Both the position numbers and the translations under genes were made by a program. Of a stretch of 64,000 nucleotides of DNA, positions 1-11,206 are shown one piece after another. The stretch lies in the NCBI RefSeq assembly GCF_029227915.1, contig NC_079888.1, positions 4,289,001-4,353,000 on the forward strand. The letters are read 5' to 3'. The notes below the pieces were generated by a model that did not search any database, was not told where the DNA came from, and was given only the letters and a program-made list of their open reading frames with translations. The DNA is from Hydractinia symbiolongicarpus (taxonomy: Eukaryota > Cnidaria > Hydrozoa > Anthoathecata > Hydractiniidae). How positions within the stretch are numbered: the stretch's first letter is position 1; each line of letters starts with the position of its first letter.

Positions 1-880
1 TGTAAGTTATAGCTAACGTTCATTTCAAAAATAGGATTGCGAAGAAGGCCCGCTTTTCAAGAATAATTCTTTTCGATGAGTAGCGGAAGTATAGAGCCAG
101 TTAATATGTGTTTTTCTGTTTCTTAGTCCAAATAGCTTAAATAGCTAAAAAAAAAGTTCGCCAACAATGTTGTCTTTTCTCCTTCTGCTGCCCACGTAGT
201 CAAATTAGATAAGGAAATAATTTATCTTTATTGAAACAGTTTCCAGCAGCACCAGCAGCTTAGCTAGAAACTTTTTTAGTGCAAAATGCAGAATCTAAAA
301 TCGAATTTAAATAGAAACAAACTTTTCCTGCAAGCGGCTTTCTTGGCCATACTGGCCATAGAAGGGGTGGGATCTGTTCTTATCAGCTCCTCAAAGAAAA
401 TATTTTATGATATCTATACAAGGGTGCTGACTACTCTGTTGAAATGCCTCATATATATGAGAGCAAACTTGGGCGATTTTTCTAACAATTTTTTTTGTTC
501 GGAAGACGCGCACTCGCCCGAATTCTTACCGATATGCAACCAGCAGTTTCAATTCCGTTGACTTTGGTAACATAGATAATCCTTAAAGTAAAAAGAGTTG
601 TGAGACTAACCATAAATTTTAAGTAAATTGTATAAAATGCGGTCTTTTTGAGAACTCTACGCCAACGAGATTCAACTTTCGTTCGTGATCCCATTCACAG
701 CGTGTCTACTATATTATTTTTTTGTTGAGGTCTTGTGCAGGACTTTTGGGATACAAGGCTCGATCCCCTGCTGTTAACAAACAATCAAGGCATGTTTGCA
801 CTTCATCTTCATCAAATTTTTCTTATTCCATCAATAAATTACAGAGAATTTGTGAGAATTACCTTTTGAGAATAGGGTGT
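1..880. other. No gene recognised
   Basis: The open frame at 286-561 (91 codons) has no recognisable domain, no signal peptide and no splice context, so it is not called. A tRNA B-box-like string, GGCTCGATCCC, lies at 757-767 and could be the remains of a tRNA-derived SINE, but no convincing A box precedes it. Confidence 0.5.
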
Positions 881-882
881 TC

Positions 883-920
883 CCCCTAAAATAGATATGT
901 CAACATATCTATTTTAGGGG
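883..920. repeat. Perfect 18-bp hairpin with 2-nt loop
   Basis: Bases 883-900 (CCCCTAAAATAGATATGT) are the exact reverse complement of 903-920, separated only by CA. No gene is adjacent. It could be a tiny foldback element or a structured RNA stem; the sequence shows only the palindrome. Confidence 0.9.
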
Positions 921-1769
921 AATGAGTAGTCTCAGAAAAACCCTTATAATTTATCAATACTTTCATATTTTTTTTTATTTTTTTTTTTATTTTTGAATGT
1001 TTGATAAAAGACTTTTTTGATGGTGTTATTTTCGTGAGATGTTAATTTTCCAAAAAGAAAATATAATGAATTAAACACACACCATTTTTTTCACCGTACG
1101 TTTTAAAATGGCTTCTTTTTCCGAACGCGTGGTCGCAGACTTCTCGTTTTTGCACTATTACATTAAGCATAAATTAAATTGAAAAAGGTTCCCGGTTTTT
1201 TTTTTGTAACAACGTCGTTATGAAAATATTTGTAATTATATATAATCATTCAAAAAAATGCATATTTTTTTCTTTCTGTTGTCATAATTCGCTAATCAGT
1301 AATTTATACAAAAAAATCCGGGAACCTTTTGTGCATAATTTATTCAGCTTTCCATTACCGAAAATTTCAGTAAGCCAATAGGAAGCTTTCGGAAAAAGAG
1401 ACCACAAACGTAAAGGCATGTATGCAAAAATTTACTAACGAGATATTTGTTTTTAAAGATTTTCGTAGGTTTTATATATATATATATATCGATGCTGAAA
1501 GTAAACTATCTAAAAAATATTATTATGCATATATTTACACGGTAGTCTCATATCATGCATAATGTTTACAAAAAATATGCTCAACTCATTTTGCACATAA
1601 TTTCTTGAAGGTGTGAAGGATAAAACACCTCTGAAAAGGCTTTTTCCAGAAAAAAGGGATGTTCCAAATATTTTTATGGAATATAAAATATGTCATTCGA
1701 AAGAGAATTTCTTTTTCTATATGTCATGATTTTTTTGCAAAAAACCTAAAAAAATTGTTTCCTTGACAG
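921..1769. other. AT-rich stretch without gene
   Basis: Homopolymer T and A runs and a short TA tract near 1475-1488 are visible. The end of the stretch (about 1755-1769, a pyrimidine-rich run closing in ACAG) looks like the 3' splice site in front of the transposase remnant, so part of this may be an old transposon intron. Confidence 0.4.
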
Positions 1770-3349
1770 TAACCTTTCGTACTACGTGGACAAAAAGAAC
1801 AAATGGAAAACACCGACAGGAAATAGATGAAATGAGACAATGCAAAAATAAAGGTGAAAGGAAGCAATGGAATCACAATATGGTACACGATATACTGTTC
1901 TTGCCAGATTGCACTGCTATGATTCAATAGAATGCCAGGTATAGATCCCATGCACCGTTTATTTTCAGGTAGGTTTTTTAAACCAAGCAGAATTTTTCAG
2001 AAAATGATAGTTCTTTATAACTTTATAATTTTTGTTGTCAATTCTAAAAAATTTTTACATGTTGACTGATCAAACATGATAATATGAAAGTGAAATTTGT
2101 GGAGACTTTTGTTTTTTATTTCTCGTGTTTATTCATTCTACAGAAACTTCAAAACACCTGATTAAGGTTTGGAAAGAGAAGGGATACCTGACTCGTGACA
2201 ACTTAAAATTCATTCAAGACATAATTGATTCGGCAGAAGTTCCTGCAGATGTTGGCAAGCTACCTGGAGTTATTGATAATTTTACATTTGATGGCTTTAC
2301 TGCAGATGAGCTCAAAAACTTTTACCTGTTGTTTGCTATATTTTCTTTGCATGGAATTTTACTGAAAGAGGACTTTGAATGTCTCCAAAAATTTGTAATT
2401 GCCTGCACTTACTTATGTAATCGTGTTATAACTGCAAACGACATTAGAATTTGTAATGACTATTTGATTCGGTTTTGCATTAAATTTCAAAATTATATGG
2501 AGATCAAGCCGTAACTCCGAATATGCATTTACATGGACACTTGGCTGAATGCATGTTTGATTATGGACCAATTTGCTCTTTTTGGCTATTTTCTTTTGAA
2601 AAATACAATGGATTGTTAGGAAATATCCCACAAATAAAAAAACATTGAAATTCAATTTATAAATAGATTTTGTCGTGAGAGTACCATTATCACAAAAAAT
2701 GTTCCTGTTGAAAATGAAGAGGTGCTGTTCCTTTCATGAAACTGTCGTCAAGATTCACAAATTACACGAAAGTAGATTGGACAGAAATTGACAATGCTAG
2801 GATAACATGTTCTGGTTCAAAGATAAACTATGCGTTATCAGACAAAGAACACCAATGTCTTACAGCTTGCTACAAGGCAATACATACAGAGCTGAATGAC
2901 ATAGATTTGTCTTGTTGGAAATTTAAGATTGTTCGTGCATATAAAGAGCTCTGTGGGTATCAAGGTTCGGGCAGTCATAGATCTTCTTATGTCACTGCTT
3001 TTTGGTCTGGGAAAGATGGGTTGATTCAGCCGGATAAGGAAATGCATTTTTTGCCCGACCTGGAAGAATTTATTATTTCTTATCACACTTGTTGTATGTT
3101 AATAATATTCCTAAACAACATATTCTTGCATCTGTTGAATGGTTTTTACCTATGGGAGATGATAAGCGATACAAACATGGAAAACCTGTTGAAATATGGA
3201 GTTCCGAATTATTTGAGATTGCTGGTGCGTTAATACCAGTACAAAGAATCAAATCGAAATTTGTGCATATTAAAACCAAGTTGCCGAGTCGAAATGTAAT
3301 GGCCGTATTAATGAATATTCGAAAAAACATTCTAAAATGGCTTGTATAA
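1770..3349 (+). pseudogene. Decayed EnSpm/CACTA-type (Tnp2-like) transposase with one recognisable intron
   Basis: A DNA-transposon transposase, dead in this copy. Blocks in several frames read in order as a Tnp2-family protein: a charged segment (about 1815-1870), the hallmark IDPMHRLFS at 1941-1967, then from 2144 a run with DVGKLPGVIDNFTFDGFTADEL and LHGILL (2144-2511), then HLAEC..DYGP..SFWLFSFEKYNGLLGN (2511-2640), then NYTKVDWTEIDNARI and HQCLTACYKAI (2736-3085), and a C-terminal EWFLPMGDDKRYKHGKPVEIW block (3089-3349). An intron at 1969-2143 (CAG|GTAGGT ... TCTACAG) joins the hallmark block to TSKHLIKVW through a split GAA codon, exactly as the family continues. Breaks: the frame changes at about 2511, 2640, 2736 and 3085, with further shifts before 1940. 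Known of the family: DDE transposase plus a DUF4218-like tail. The family call is by recognition, without a search. Confidence 0.75.
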
Positions 3350-3514
3350 TATTTATATATTTATGTATATATTTAGAGGATGGTGTTTTTTTACATTTAC
3401 AGAACACATTTTTACAATAAGTTTTTATGCAAATTAGGAGTACTGATGAAAAAATTCGGAGCTAATGTTTGCAATTAGATTTTTTTATGAGAAAATTTGC
3501 ATTTTAGAAATTAG

Positions 3515-4022
3515 AATAGAAATTAGGTATAGGTAAATATTTATCATAGCACATCCGTATTTCATTCTCAACAGAGAATGCTTCACCCCGATCAGACCTA
3601 TGATCTCTGTTCCCAGTTCTGGGGACCGCGGATCGAATCCCGCTCACTGCTTGGCAGTATTTTAGTGATGAACAAAGTAGTTCTTCTTCTAAACAGCTTG
3701 GCAGTATGTTAGTGATGAACAAAGTAGTTCTTCTTCAATATGACTTACACACATTATACTCGCCCGTCATGATCAGATGTCTGATCGGGGTGAAGCATTC
3801 TCTGTTGAGAATGAAATACGGATGTGCTATGATAAATATTTACCTATATGTATCCACACCATCCGGATAAACCATCTGAGTTCATCACTAACATAAAGCC
3901 GCACGTAGTGTAGTGGGTTCGTCTGCGGCTTCCAGTTCTGGGGACCGCGGATCGAATCCCGCTCACTGCTTGGCAGTATGTTAGTGATGAATAAAGTAGT
4001 TCTTCTTCAATAGAAATTAGGT
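3515..4022 (+). mobile_element. Composite tRNA-type SINE insertion with 14-bp target site duplication and internal 69-bp inverted repeat
   Basis: The string AATAGAAATTAGGT occurs at 3515-3528 and again at 4009-4022, flanking about 480 bp, which is what a target site duplication looks like. Inside, 3528-3596 and 3780-3848 are perfect 69-bp inverted copies. Two copies of a unit ending GATCGAATCCCGCTCACTGC..GTAGTTCTTCTTC lie at about 3550-3690 and 3860-4008, with a truncated extra copy of the 3' end at 3691-3736. In the second unit a pol III A-box-like string (TAGTGTAGTGGG, 3906-3917) and B box (GGATCGAATCCC, 3949-3960) are 32 nt apart, as in a tRNA. A further copy of the same family is at 30397-30543 in reverse orientation. 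Confidence 0.75.
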
Positions 4023-4666
4023 TCTGCAAAAAAATCTTTTTAAAACAGGTTTACTTTTAAAGGGGAGGATTTGTTTTGTGTATTTACCATGATATTTGTA
4101 TGAACTTATTTGGCTTTCGCACAATTTCGTACTTACGAACCAACATAAAAGGTGTTATAACATGATTATTATTTAAAACCGAATGTCTGTTTTTGTTTTA
4201 AGCATTCTTTGTTTGTTCTTTTGGTGTAACATTATTATTTTTGAAAAGATCATTTGCGGTGGATATTTTAAACACCTCTTGCTTGAAATGATTTACAATA
4301 TAATGGCTTTCAAGAAAAAACAATAATAGCACATACAACTGAACCATCCTTTATACTTTAATTCTGCTTTTGGTAATGTATAAACATTTATTTGTTTCAG
4401 GTTTAATAAAAAAATACAAGTAAAAATAAAAAGAACCGATGGATAAAGACAAGGATTGTAATAAAATTGATGCAACAAAGTCTTTTCAAGAAATTAGGTA
4501 TATACATTTTAGTTTTAAGTTGTTTATTTTTTGCAAGTCAAAAGAGTGTAGCACCTAATTTCGAATTTTCACTTTTATGTATTAACCTTTCGAATTTCTT
4601 TATGGGTAATTTTACTTTTTACCTTTTAGTTTTGACGTACTTTTTTTTATAAGATAAATAAAATAA
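4023..4666. other. Gene-free stretch, possible short 5' exon of the kinase-like gene
   Basis: Mostly AT-rich filler. One short reading frame starts with ATG near 4439 (MDKDKDCNKIDATKSFQEI) and runs into a fair donor (ATTAG|GTATAT, about 4496). It could be a 5' exon of the kinase-like ORF that follows, but no acceptor that keeps the frame open was found. Confidence 0.25.
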
Positions 4667-5716
4667 AATATTCAAAATTGTTATATTCGAAACCATAAAC
4701 GTTCCACTGAGAAGAAAAGAGGAAGAAATATAAAAAAGAAGGCCATGAGAAAGGAAAGGAGAAGAGAAAAACACTTAAAGGAAAGGGAAGTTCAACTACA
4801 ATCGAATGAAAAAGTACCACAGTTGGAACTTGAAAACTCAGTACTAAAAAGATGCGTAAAGAAACCAAAAGGAATGAATAGTCGTGATATTCACCTAACA
4901 TGTTCCTCCAGACTGATGATGCACCTCAATCAAGATAAGAACTTTAACATGAATAAACACCTCAATTACCATATCCCACAGTTTTCAAAGACGGATATCC
5001 AGATACATGACGTTAATATAGGTAATGGGGTCTTCAGAAAAATCTCGAACGGATACATAGTTAGTCAAAGGCAACGGATCGCTGTAAAGACCGTTTCTTT
5101 GAATAGCAGTGTAACAGAAATACTAGCCGAATGTAAAAAAACAATGGTAATGACTGGTAACCCTAATTTTTCATTCGTTTTTGGTTTCCTAAGCCCTAGT
5201 CGTAAAGTATTAGAGTATGTATGCGAAAATGACGGTTCTACATCTCCAACGTTAGCAGACATTTTGCACAAAACTGCACTCATACATTGGAAATTAGTGA
5301 AGATAGCCATTGATTTGTGCAAAGCTATTCATTGTCTTCACACAAAAGGATTACTCAACAACGATCTTCACACACGAAATATTTTAATCCGTAATACATC
5401 TAATGTAAAAGTGATAGATTTTGGCAAGTCAACGCTTATCATTGATCTGCTAAAATACAAAATAGAACCTGGATCCAGCCGTCACAAAAGATTCAACTCG
5501 ATCCATATGTTTCTTGCGTATGAGTTGCGTGATATACCCGGTTCTTACCAGACCATCGCATCTGATTTTTAATCACTGGGCTACAATATCGATCAAATTG
5601 CGCGTGCTGTTAAGAACGAAGGCATGATACTTCTCGCTTTAAACATGATGTTCAAAACGCCCGAAAAGAGACTGCAGATTAGCCGTTACATTACTGTGTT
5701 AGAAAGACTTTTATAA
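4667..5716 (+). pseudogene. Protein-kinase-like gene with a single in-frame stop in the C-lobe
   Basis: The frame is open from 4667, with a plausible ATG at 4745. After a basic, Glu-rich, coiled-coil-like N-terminus come kinase landmarks: a glycine loop (IGNGVF), the VAVK-type lysine (RIAVKTVS, about 5080-5100), a catalytic loop (LLNNDLHTRNILI, about 5350-5390) in which the usual HRD His is Asn but Asp and Asn are kept, and an intact DFG (VIDFGKS, about 5415-5435). TAA at 5570-5572 interrupts the frame at the position where the family reads SD-aromatic-SLG; the same frame then continues for 47 more codons (SLGYNIDQIA ... RYITVLERLL) to TAA at 5714-5716. An AATAAA overlaps that stop (5715-5720). 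This is either a recent nonsense allele, an assembly error, or a truncated product of 275 aa. It resembles the intron-poor 'NDL..N' kinase-like families expanded in cnidarians (inference). Confidence 0.7.
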
Positions 5717-6458
5717 TAAACGTACTTTTGTAAACTTTCTTGTAATACGGGTTGTTGCAGGGGCATTGGGTGGCGAGGTTCGCAACTATGACTGTTTCCT
5801 TTCAGATACGGCAAAAAGTTACTTCATTGAGCCCCTGTCAATTTGATTATTTCTTACAATCACATGGAGACTATTTGAAGTATTATTTCGCTATCGAGAA
5901 GTTTTCGTGTACGAGCCTTGCACTGAATTCTTTTCAACTTTATTCATTCCATTCCTGCAAGAAAATATGAACAAAATAAAGCGTTTTAAATATAGAACGC
6001 AAGGTCTCTAAAAAACAAATTACCTCTTTATCACTTCACTCAAACTCCGTTTGTTTATGCCTGAAAATCATCCGAGATGGCCTCGAATAAAGTTTAAGCT
6101 AAGCTGGTCTATTAGTTAACCAAGTGGTTAACCAAGCTGGTCAAAAATACTAAAGCCCTAAAAGGGACCAAATCACCTTTGCTAAGGACCTTTGTCATAA
6201 ACACTGGTAATGTGCTAAATCCTGAAAAACTATACCAGATATCAAAAATTGGTTTTCAGAATCGTTTTTAGCGATATTTATTTACTTTAAATCAATTAAA
6301 ATCTGAAAATCGAATTTTTGACTAAAATCGGGTATTTTTATTGGTGAGCCACCTTAAGGGGAAACTTTTTAACGCACTGCATTACGGATTAAGAGCCCAT
6401 CAATTGAAAAAGCTCCCGACCCTTTGATAAAAAGCTTGTAATGAGCGCCCAGGGGTGC
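5717..6458. other. No gene recognised
   Basis: Contains AATAAA at 5715-5720 and about 5975. The open frame at 5752-5970 has no recognisable content. A short direct repeat 'aagctggt' / 'aaccaag' is visible near 6095-6140. Confidence 0.4.
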
Positions 6459-6747
6459 TTAGCTTTTAACAATTTTGCTAATACTGTAAAGATTGAGATG
6501 CGCCCAGTCTAGCTTGACGCTTTTCGTGGAAAGAGCTAGCGGATAGACTGTACGCTTTTGTGTGCGAGTCTAGCATCGAAATCTTGTAAATATGAATTAA
6601 GATAAACCTTTAAACAATTGCGCTCTGCTCTAAAGTTTGAGGTGCACCCAGTCTAGCTTGACGCTTCTCGTGGAAAGAGCTAGCGGATAGACTGTACGCT
6701 TTGTGTATGAGTCTAGCACTGAATTCCTTGTACGATTTCTAAATTAT
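6459..6747. repeat. Two tandem units of about 144 bp
   Basis: GTCTAGCTTGACGCTT starts at 6507 and its counterpart at 6651, a period of 144. The match extends across both units (AACAATT..GC, TGAG[GA]TGC[GA]CCCAGTCTAGC, GTGGAAAGAGCTAGCGGATAGACTGTACGCTTT, GAGTCTAGCA). Related 'AAGCGCCCAG' and 'AAGCGCCTAG' strings continue at about 6770-6797, and a similar GCGCCCAG motif bounds a stretch at 41165-41495. Confidence 0.75.
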
Positions 6748-7109
6748 TTTGAACTTCCATTAGATAATAAGCGCCCAGTGACAGAATAAGCGCCTAGAGT
6801 AATAGTTCGCACTTGAAGTATGAAGCAAAACTATGGCATCAAATTCTATAATTGGTTGTAACAAAAGTTTGCTTAATGATGTCAGATATACCTTCTGTAA
6901 TTATTTTTGATATCACTTTGCAAAGAATACTAATTTCGAGTCTGACAATTATGCTGTCTTTGGCATTTTGCGCTGACTTCCTATAAAATAGTCTGTACAC
7001 GCATTTTATTTTATACTATCTGAAGACCCGGCTTTGAATCACCGAGTTAAGACACAAATAACTGGGGCCTGTGTTGAATACCCAGGGTTAAGCGCTTAAT
7101 AGGAGCCGC

Positions 7110-8050
7110 AAACTGTGTTACACATTCAGATAAAGCGCACAAAACATAGTGTTTGGGTGCAATGTATTTTTAAAAAATAATTTGCTGCAACTTTAACCGA
7201 ATTAAAAAAAGAACGGTTTACAACCTGTTGTTACCTCATCATAGCAAAAACAATAGGTCGATATTATTTTATTTTGCGGAACAAGTTTCAGTAAACTCTT
7301 AAAAATTAATCGTGACATCCGAATTAGCACTTAGTACAGGTAAACCGTGCCACACATGCGTATATGCGTAATAGTATTTTCGAAGAAAACTTTTTATCGC
7401 AACTTCAATTTAAATAAAAGCACACAGCAAGCAGCATGTTAACACTGGGCTGAACGTTTCTTCCAAGTACACCGTATCGCACATCAGTATAGCCCTAATA
7501 CCATTTTACAAAAAAAAAATATCGTAACATTGGTTTTGGGTACCTTGGTTCAGGAATATGAATCGAAACCTTTGTACCCTTTACAGAAGTCCTGTCCTAC
7601 TCTCTCTATCTGTTTGTTTGTTCAATTTTTGTGGCAATTATCTCCTTGGAAAATAGAAGAATTGTGTTCCTTTATATGAGCATCTTCTTTAGAGGAGCAA
7701 AACCTCTAGAATTGAAATTTTAAGACTTAACTGGTCGAGTTTATCATTGTGCGTGCACTTTGTATTTTTCATTCTTTCTTTAAAAAAAACCCACAGAAAA
7801 CAACAACAGCTGTAGAATAACTTAGAACTAACTCATTTCAGGTAAAAAATAATATGATAACGTCATAGGAATTGGAAATGACGTCATGAAATGTTCTGCA
7901 AAATAAAATTTTCTGGTCCTCATCCCCTCCCCAAGGTAAAATAGGATAAAAACTGGTTTTAGCAGAATGCTGCCTCGAAAGACTTTTTTCCAAAAAATCC
8001 CTATCGCAACATTGGTTTAAATAAAAACACAGGATACAGCTCGTCATTAC
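7110..8050. repeat. Four or more degenerate copies of a dispersed unit
   Basis: A unit of roughly 100-180 bp recurs: a 5' 'CCGT[GA]..CACACAT', a run of A/T, then 'ATCGCAACWTTGGTTTAAATAAAAACACA'. Recognisable copies centre on about 7190, 7400, 7525 and 8005. The best-preserved core is at 7990-8035. No coding potential; the minus ORF over 7838-8047 is a shadow of the last copy. Confidence 0.5.
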
Positions 8051-10840
8051 CCCGTCCAGCTAAAAAACGCTAAATCTTGATATTGGTATGTTTAAGATTT
8101 TTACATGGCTAGAGAACGTGATAATATATTTATCTTGGCAAGAGAAACATACAAAAATAAATATTCCTGTATATGGAGAATTTAGAAAAGAAAAGTCAAA
8201 AGAAGCACCACAAATTATCAAATCCAAAACAAAATAGCCTTTGTAGCATGTTTTTTTTCGGGTTCTACCGCGATCATGATATTAAACTGCGTGCAACCAA
8301 AACAAAATCCAAAAAAATCAAGATTCTGCGGTAAGCTTTTCTTTGTACTTGTATTTTTTCGCCTACAATAATAACTAAACCTATGCTAACTTTTTGAATT
8401 TATAACGGGAAGAACGTTGACCAGTGTTAAAAGTATTGCATCGACTATACTTTAACAGTGGTCAATAATCTCTGGTAATGCTTAAACTTAACAGCTGGAA
8501 TATGAAGTACTACCTATTTTCGATAAAAAAAACTTTAAGAAATTTGGAAAGTTTTGAAATTTCTGCCGATCAACCATCGGCTCCTATTTCTGCTACTTTG
8601 AGCGCGAAAAAACAAAACAAGTATAAGCAAAACAGTATAAACTTTCGAAATGTCAAAGAAAACAATGAGAATTCTGAACGAATTTCAACATAAATCAGAG
8701 CACAAACGAAGGTGGAATTTTAACATGTAATTGGAGGTGTAAATTTTGCATCGATAAACGTTACTTGTGAACTAACATAAACCTTAAAATATTGGTAATT
8801 TTAAAAAATAGTTTTATGTTATCATTTAAAAGGTTGTTAAACTGTGTCATTTTCCTAAACCTTTCCTCGCTTCGTTTTTCATTTACAATCAAAGTTACCA
8901 TGTCTAACTTTGTGATTCGAACGTATCCATGATAGTTAAGTTTTAAATAATAACTGCGGGTTGAGCAATTTATGTAGGCAATCTGAAAATTGTAATTTTT
9001 TTAGTAAGACTGACTCGTGGTTGTTTTTGTTGGTTTTTATTGCAAAAATTTCTTTTAGCAAAAAACAATTTTTCAAAAACTATGTATGTAGCGTACCCAA
9101 AAATATGTAGTCTAAATATAACAACTTTTTGCGAGATAACATTCCTTAAGAAAATGAAATATTTGCATCATACAGAACTTAGTATGCAGAAAAGCGTTTT
9201 ATTTAGTGTAACATTATTTTTTTCTCCTTTGTTATAAAGACCTCAAAAACTGGATAAATAGTAGATTCATGTTCACAGGATATACGAGGTAACGAAATAA
9301 ATGCACTGTTCATTATGCGCTCGATAAGTGAAGCCTTCATATGACCGAAGAAAATGTTTTCACCTATCGAATGTTCCATTTGACCGATATTTGAGAAAAC
9401 GTGTCAATTACGAATATTACGCTGCTGGTGCAGGTCCCGTTAATATGCGGGATAGCCGTGCGTTTTACAGGCCAGCTGCGTCACAAGCAATTTCAACAAA
9501 CATGTTTTGCTCACAGACCAAAAACAATGCCTTTTAAAATGAAACCCTAAGTTTAAAAGCTCTTTTTGTTGAAATTTCGGGCCTTTAAAGTCAATAATTT
9601 GTTTAGAATTTTTGGTCATGTTACGGGCCGCCAATGCCGCGCAAAATCACCCAAGCACAGTTTTGTGTCATCGTGCACCTACTTAGCATGCGCCCAATGC
9701 ATTTGCGCCACATCTATTGCTTGCAATCCTTTCTTTTTGCTAAACTAAATTCAACAGCTAAGTCGGTTGCCCAGGGGCACAGGAGGGCAACGTTCTTGAG
9801 TTATGATCAATTGAAGTTAGAGTAACAGTTGAAAATTGGGCTTTTCGACAAACGGACTTTTCCTTTTCTTAACCCTCGGCCAGAAGGGTTAAAAAAGGAA
9901 ATCGAAAAAATAAGATTACAAATTCTTTTATTTATTTACCAGAAATACAATACTAAGCGTTTGGATTTCTGTACCCTTACTAGGGGAAGATTGGAACATT
10001 CTAACACACCAAAAAAATCAAATGTTCTTGATGGTTTTTGAGAAATTTTTCACTTATGCGGCTATATTCAGTTCGACTGAAAAAAGAAAAAAACAAAAGA
10101 AAAATTTTTTTTACCACTTATTGAAAAGTTCCACCAATGTTCCAGTGATCTAACAAGAAAGAGGGATTTGATAAAGCAATTTCAAGAAACCAGAAAAATT
10201 TGTTTGAAATTACAAGTATTTCACTTATCCAAACAGACACTATAAAACAGTTTCGTCCAGTCTTACGAAAACCAGGGTTAGTGTTACCGTGTAACGTTTT
10301 CAATTAATAACTGCTATGTTAAATTTTAATCGTATATGCAAGAAGTCATCGAAAGTTTTGAGTATTGGCGCTAGCAGAATAATAAGAATCGAATCGCTGG
10401 TTATAAAATTTTGCCTTTAAGTTATAACAAACTACTTTATTCAGAATAACATTCGCGAAGGAACTCATCACGACCGTCCAGATACTTTGTGCCTTTTTTG
10501 CGAAGTTATGTTTTGCAATCCTTGTTAAAATTAGCTACCAATTACAAAAGTTTACTTCTTATCAAGTCACCAAAAAATCTGCGAGCTTATGGATATGCGA
10601 TGAATTTCAGTCCATAAAAATAAAGAAAGTAGCACGCCATGTGTGAGAACGAAAAAGAAAAGTTTTTAACTGCAAAAAATATATGAGAAAGTAACAAAAT
10701 ACAGGTTTTTAAATAAATAAAATTACATTAACGTTCGAATTAATTGTTATTATTTGATAAAATATTCGCACGGAATATCTAATATTAATTAGAAACAAAA
10801 AAAACATTTACAATCTTGAGGTCGAGTTATGGAATGCTCA
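8051..10840. other. Long stretch without a supportable gene
   Basis: Open frames here (for example 8478-8693, 9040-9237, 9328-9537, 9566-9748, 9829-10041) show no domain, splice context or codon bias. 9320-9830 is visibly less AT-rich than its surroundings and could be a decayed insertion, but nothing identifiable remains on either strand. Confidence 0.4.
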
Positions 10841-10846
10841 TTTATT
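10841..10846 (-). terminator. Probable polyadenylation signal of the YscW/Kazal gene
   Basis: TTTATT on the plus strand is AATAAA on the minus strand, about 127 nt downstream of the stop codon at 10973-10975. Confidence 0.5.
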
Positions 10847-10972
10847 TATCAGTTGGTTTATAATTCATTTTTCTTTAATTAATTGATACACATACATACG
10901 TTAAGAAAAAATAATTAACAAACAATAGCACGTTAATATTAACAGTATTAAAAGTGTGAGGTTTATCTAAAC

Positions 10973-11206
10973 CTAAATTTTGTATGCGTTATTCTCGAAA
11001 CAACGAATATCTTCATACACTGGTGGCTTGTCAAACTCGTATTCTTTATACGAAGGTGGAGCTTTAACGCGTGTAGGTGAGATATCAACATAGACATTTT
11101 CTGTCACTCTTTGCTCTTTCTCGTGCTCGTTTGCAGCAAAATCCTCCAGGATTTTTTTCTTCTTTATTGAACCAGCCAGTCCGTTGCCATTGTTTTCCTG
11201 AACATT
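10973..11206 (-). CDS. Exon 12: cytoplasmic tail with two PPxY motifs
   Basis: 77 codons and TAG. The tail has a lysine cluster (SIKKKKILED) and then VYVDI, APPSYKEY and KPPVYEDI. PPSY and PPVY are PPxY motifs (class I WW-domain ligands, for example of NEDD4-type ligases); YVDI and YEDI are YxxI motifs that can act in sorting or, if phosphorylated, SH2 binding. No ORF of 60 codons with a start is seen here because the exon has no internal Met; it was found by splice phase. Confidence 0.75.
   Translation of the reverse strand, partial: NVQENNGNGLAGSIKKKKILEDFAANEHEKEQRVTENVYVDISPTRVKAPPSYKEYEFDKPPVYEDIRCFENNAYKI

Noticed and set aside
757-767. tRNA B-box-like word as evidence for a tRNA gene
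   Set aside because: No cloverleaf and no A box at the right distance; at most a SINE relic. No true tRNA or rRNA gene was found in the window.
3504-4029. Two minus-strand ORFs sharing 'YCQAVSGIRSAVPRTG'
   Set aside because: They share protein sequence only because both lie on copies of the same SINE.
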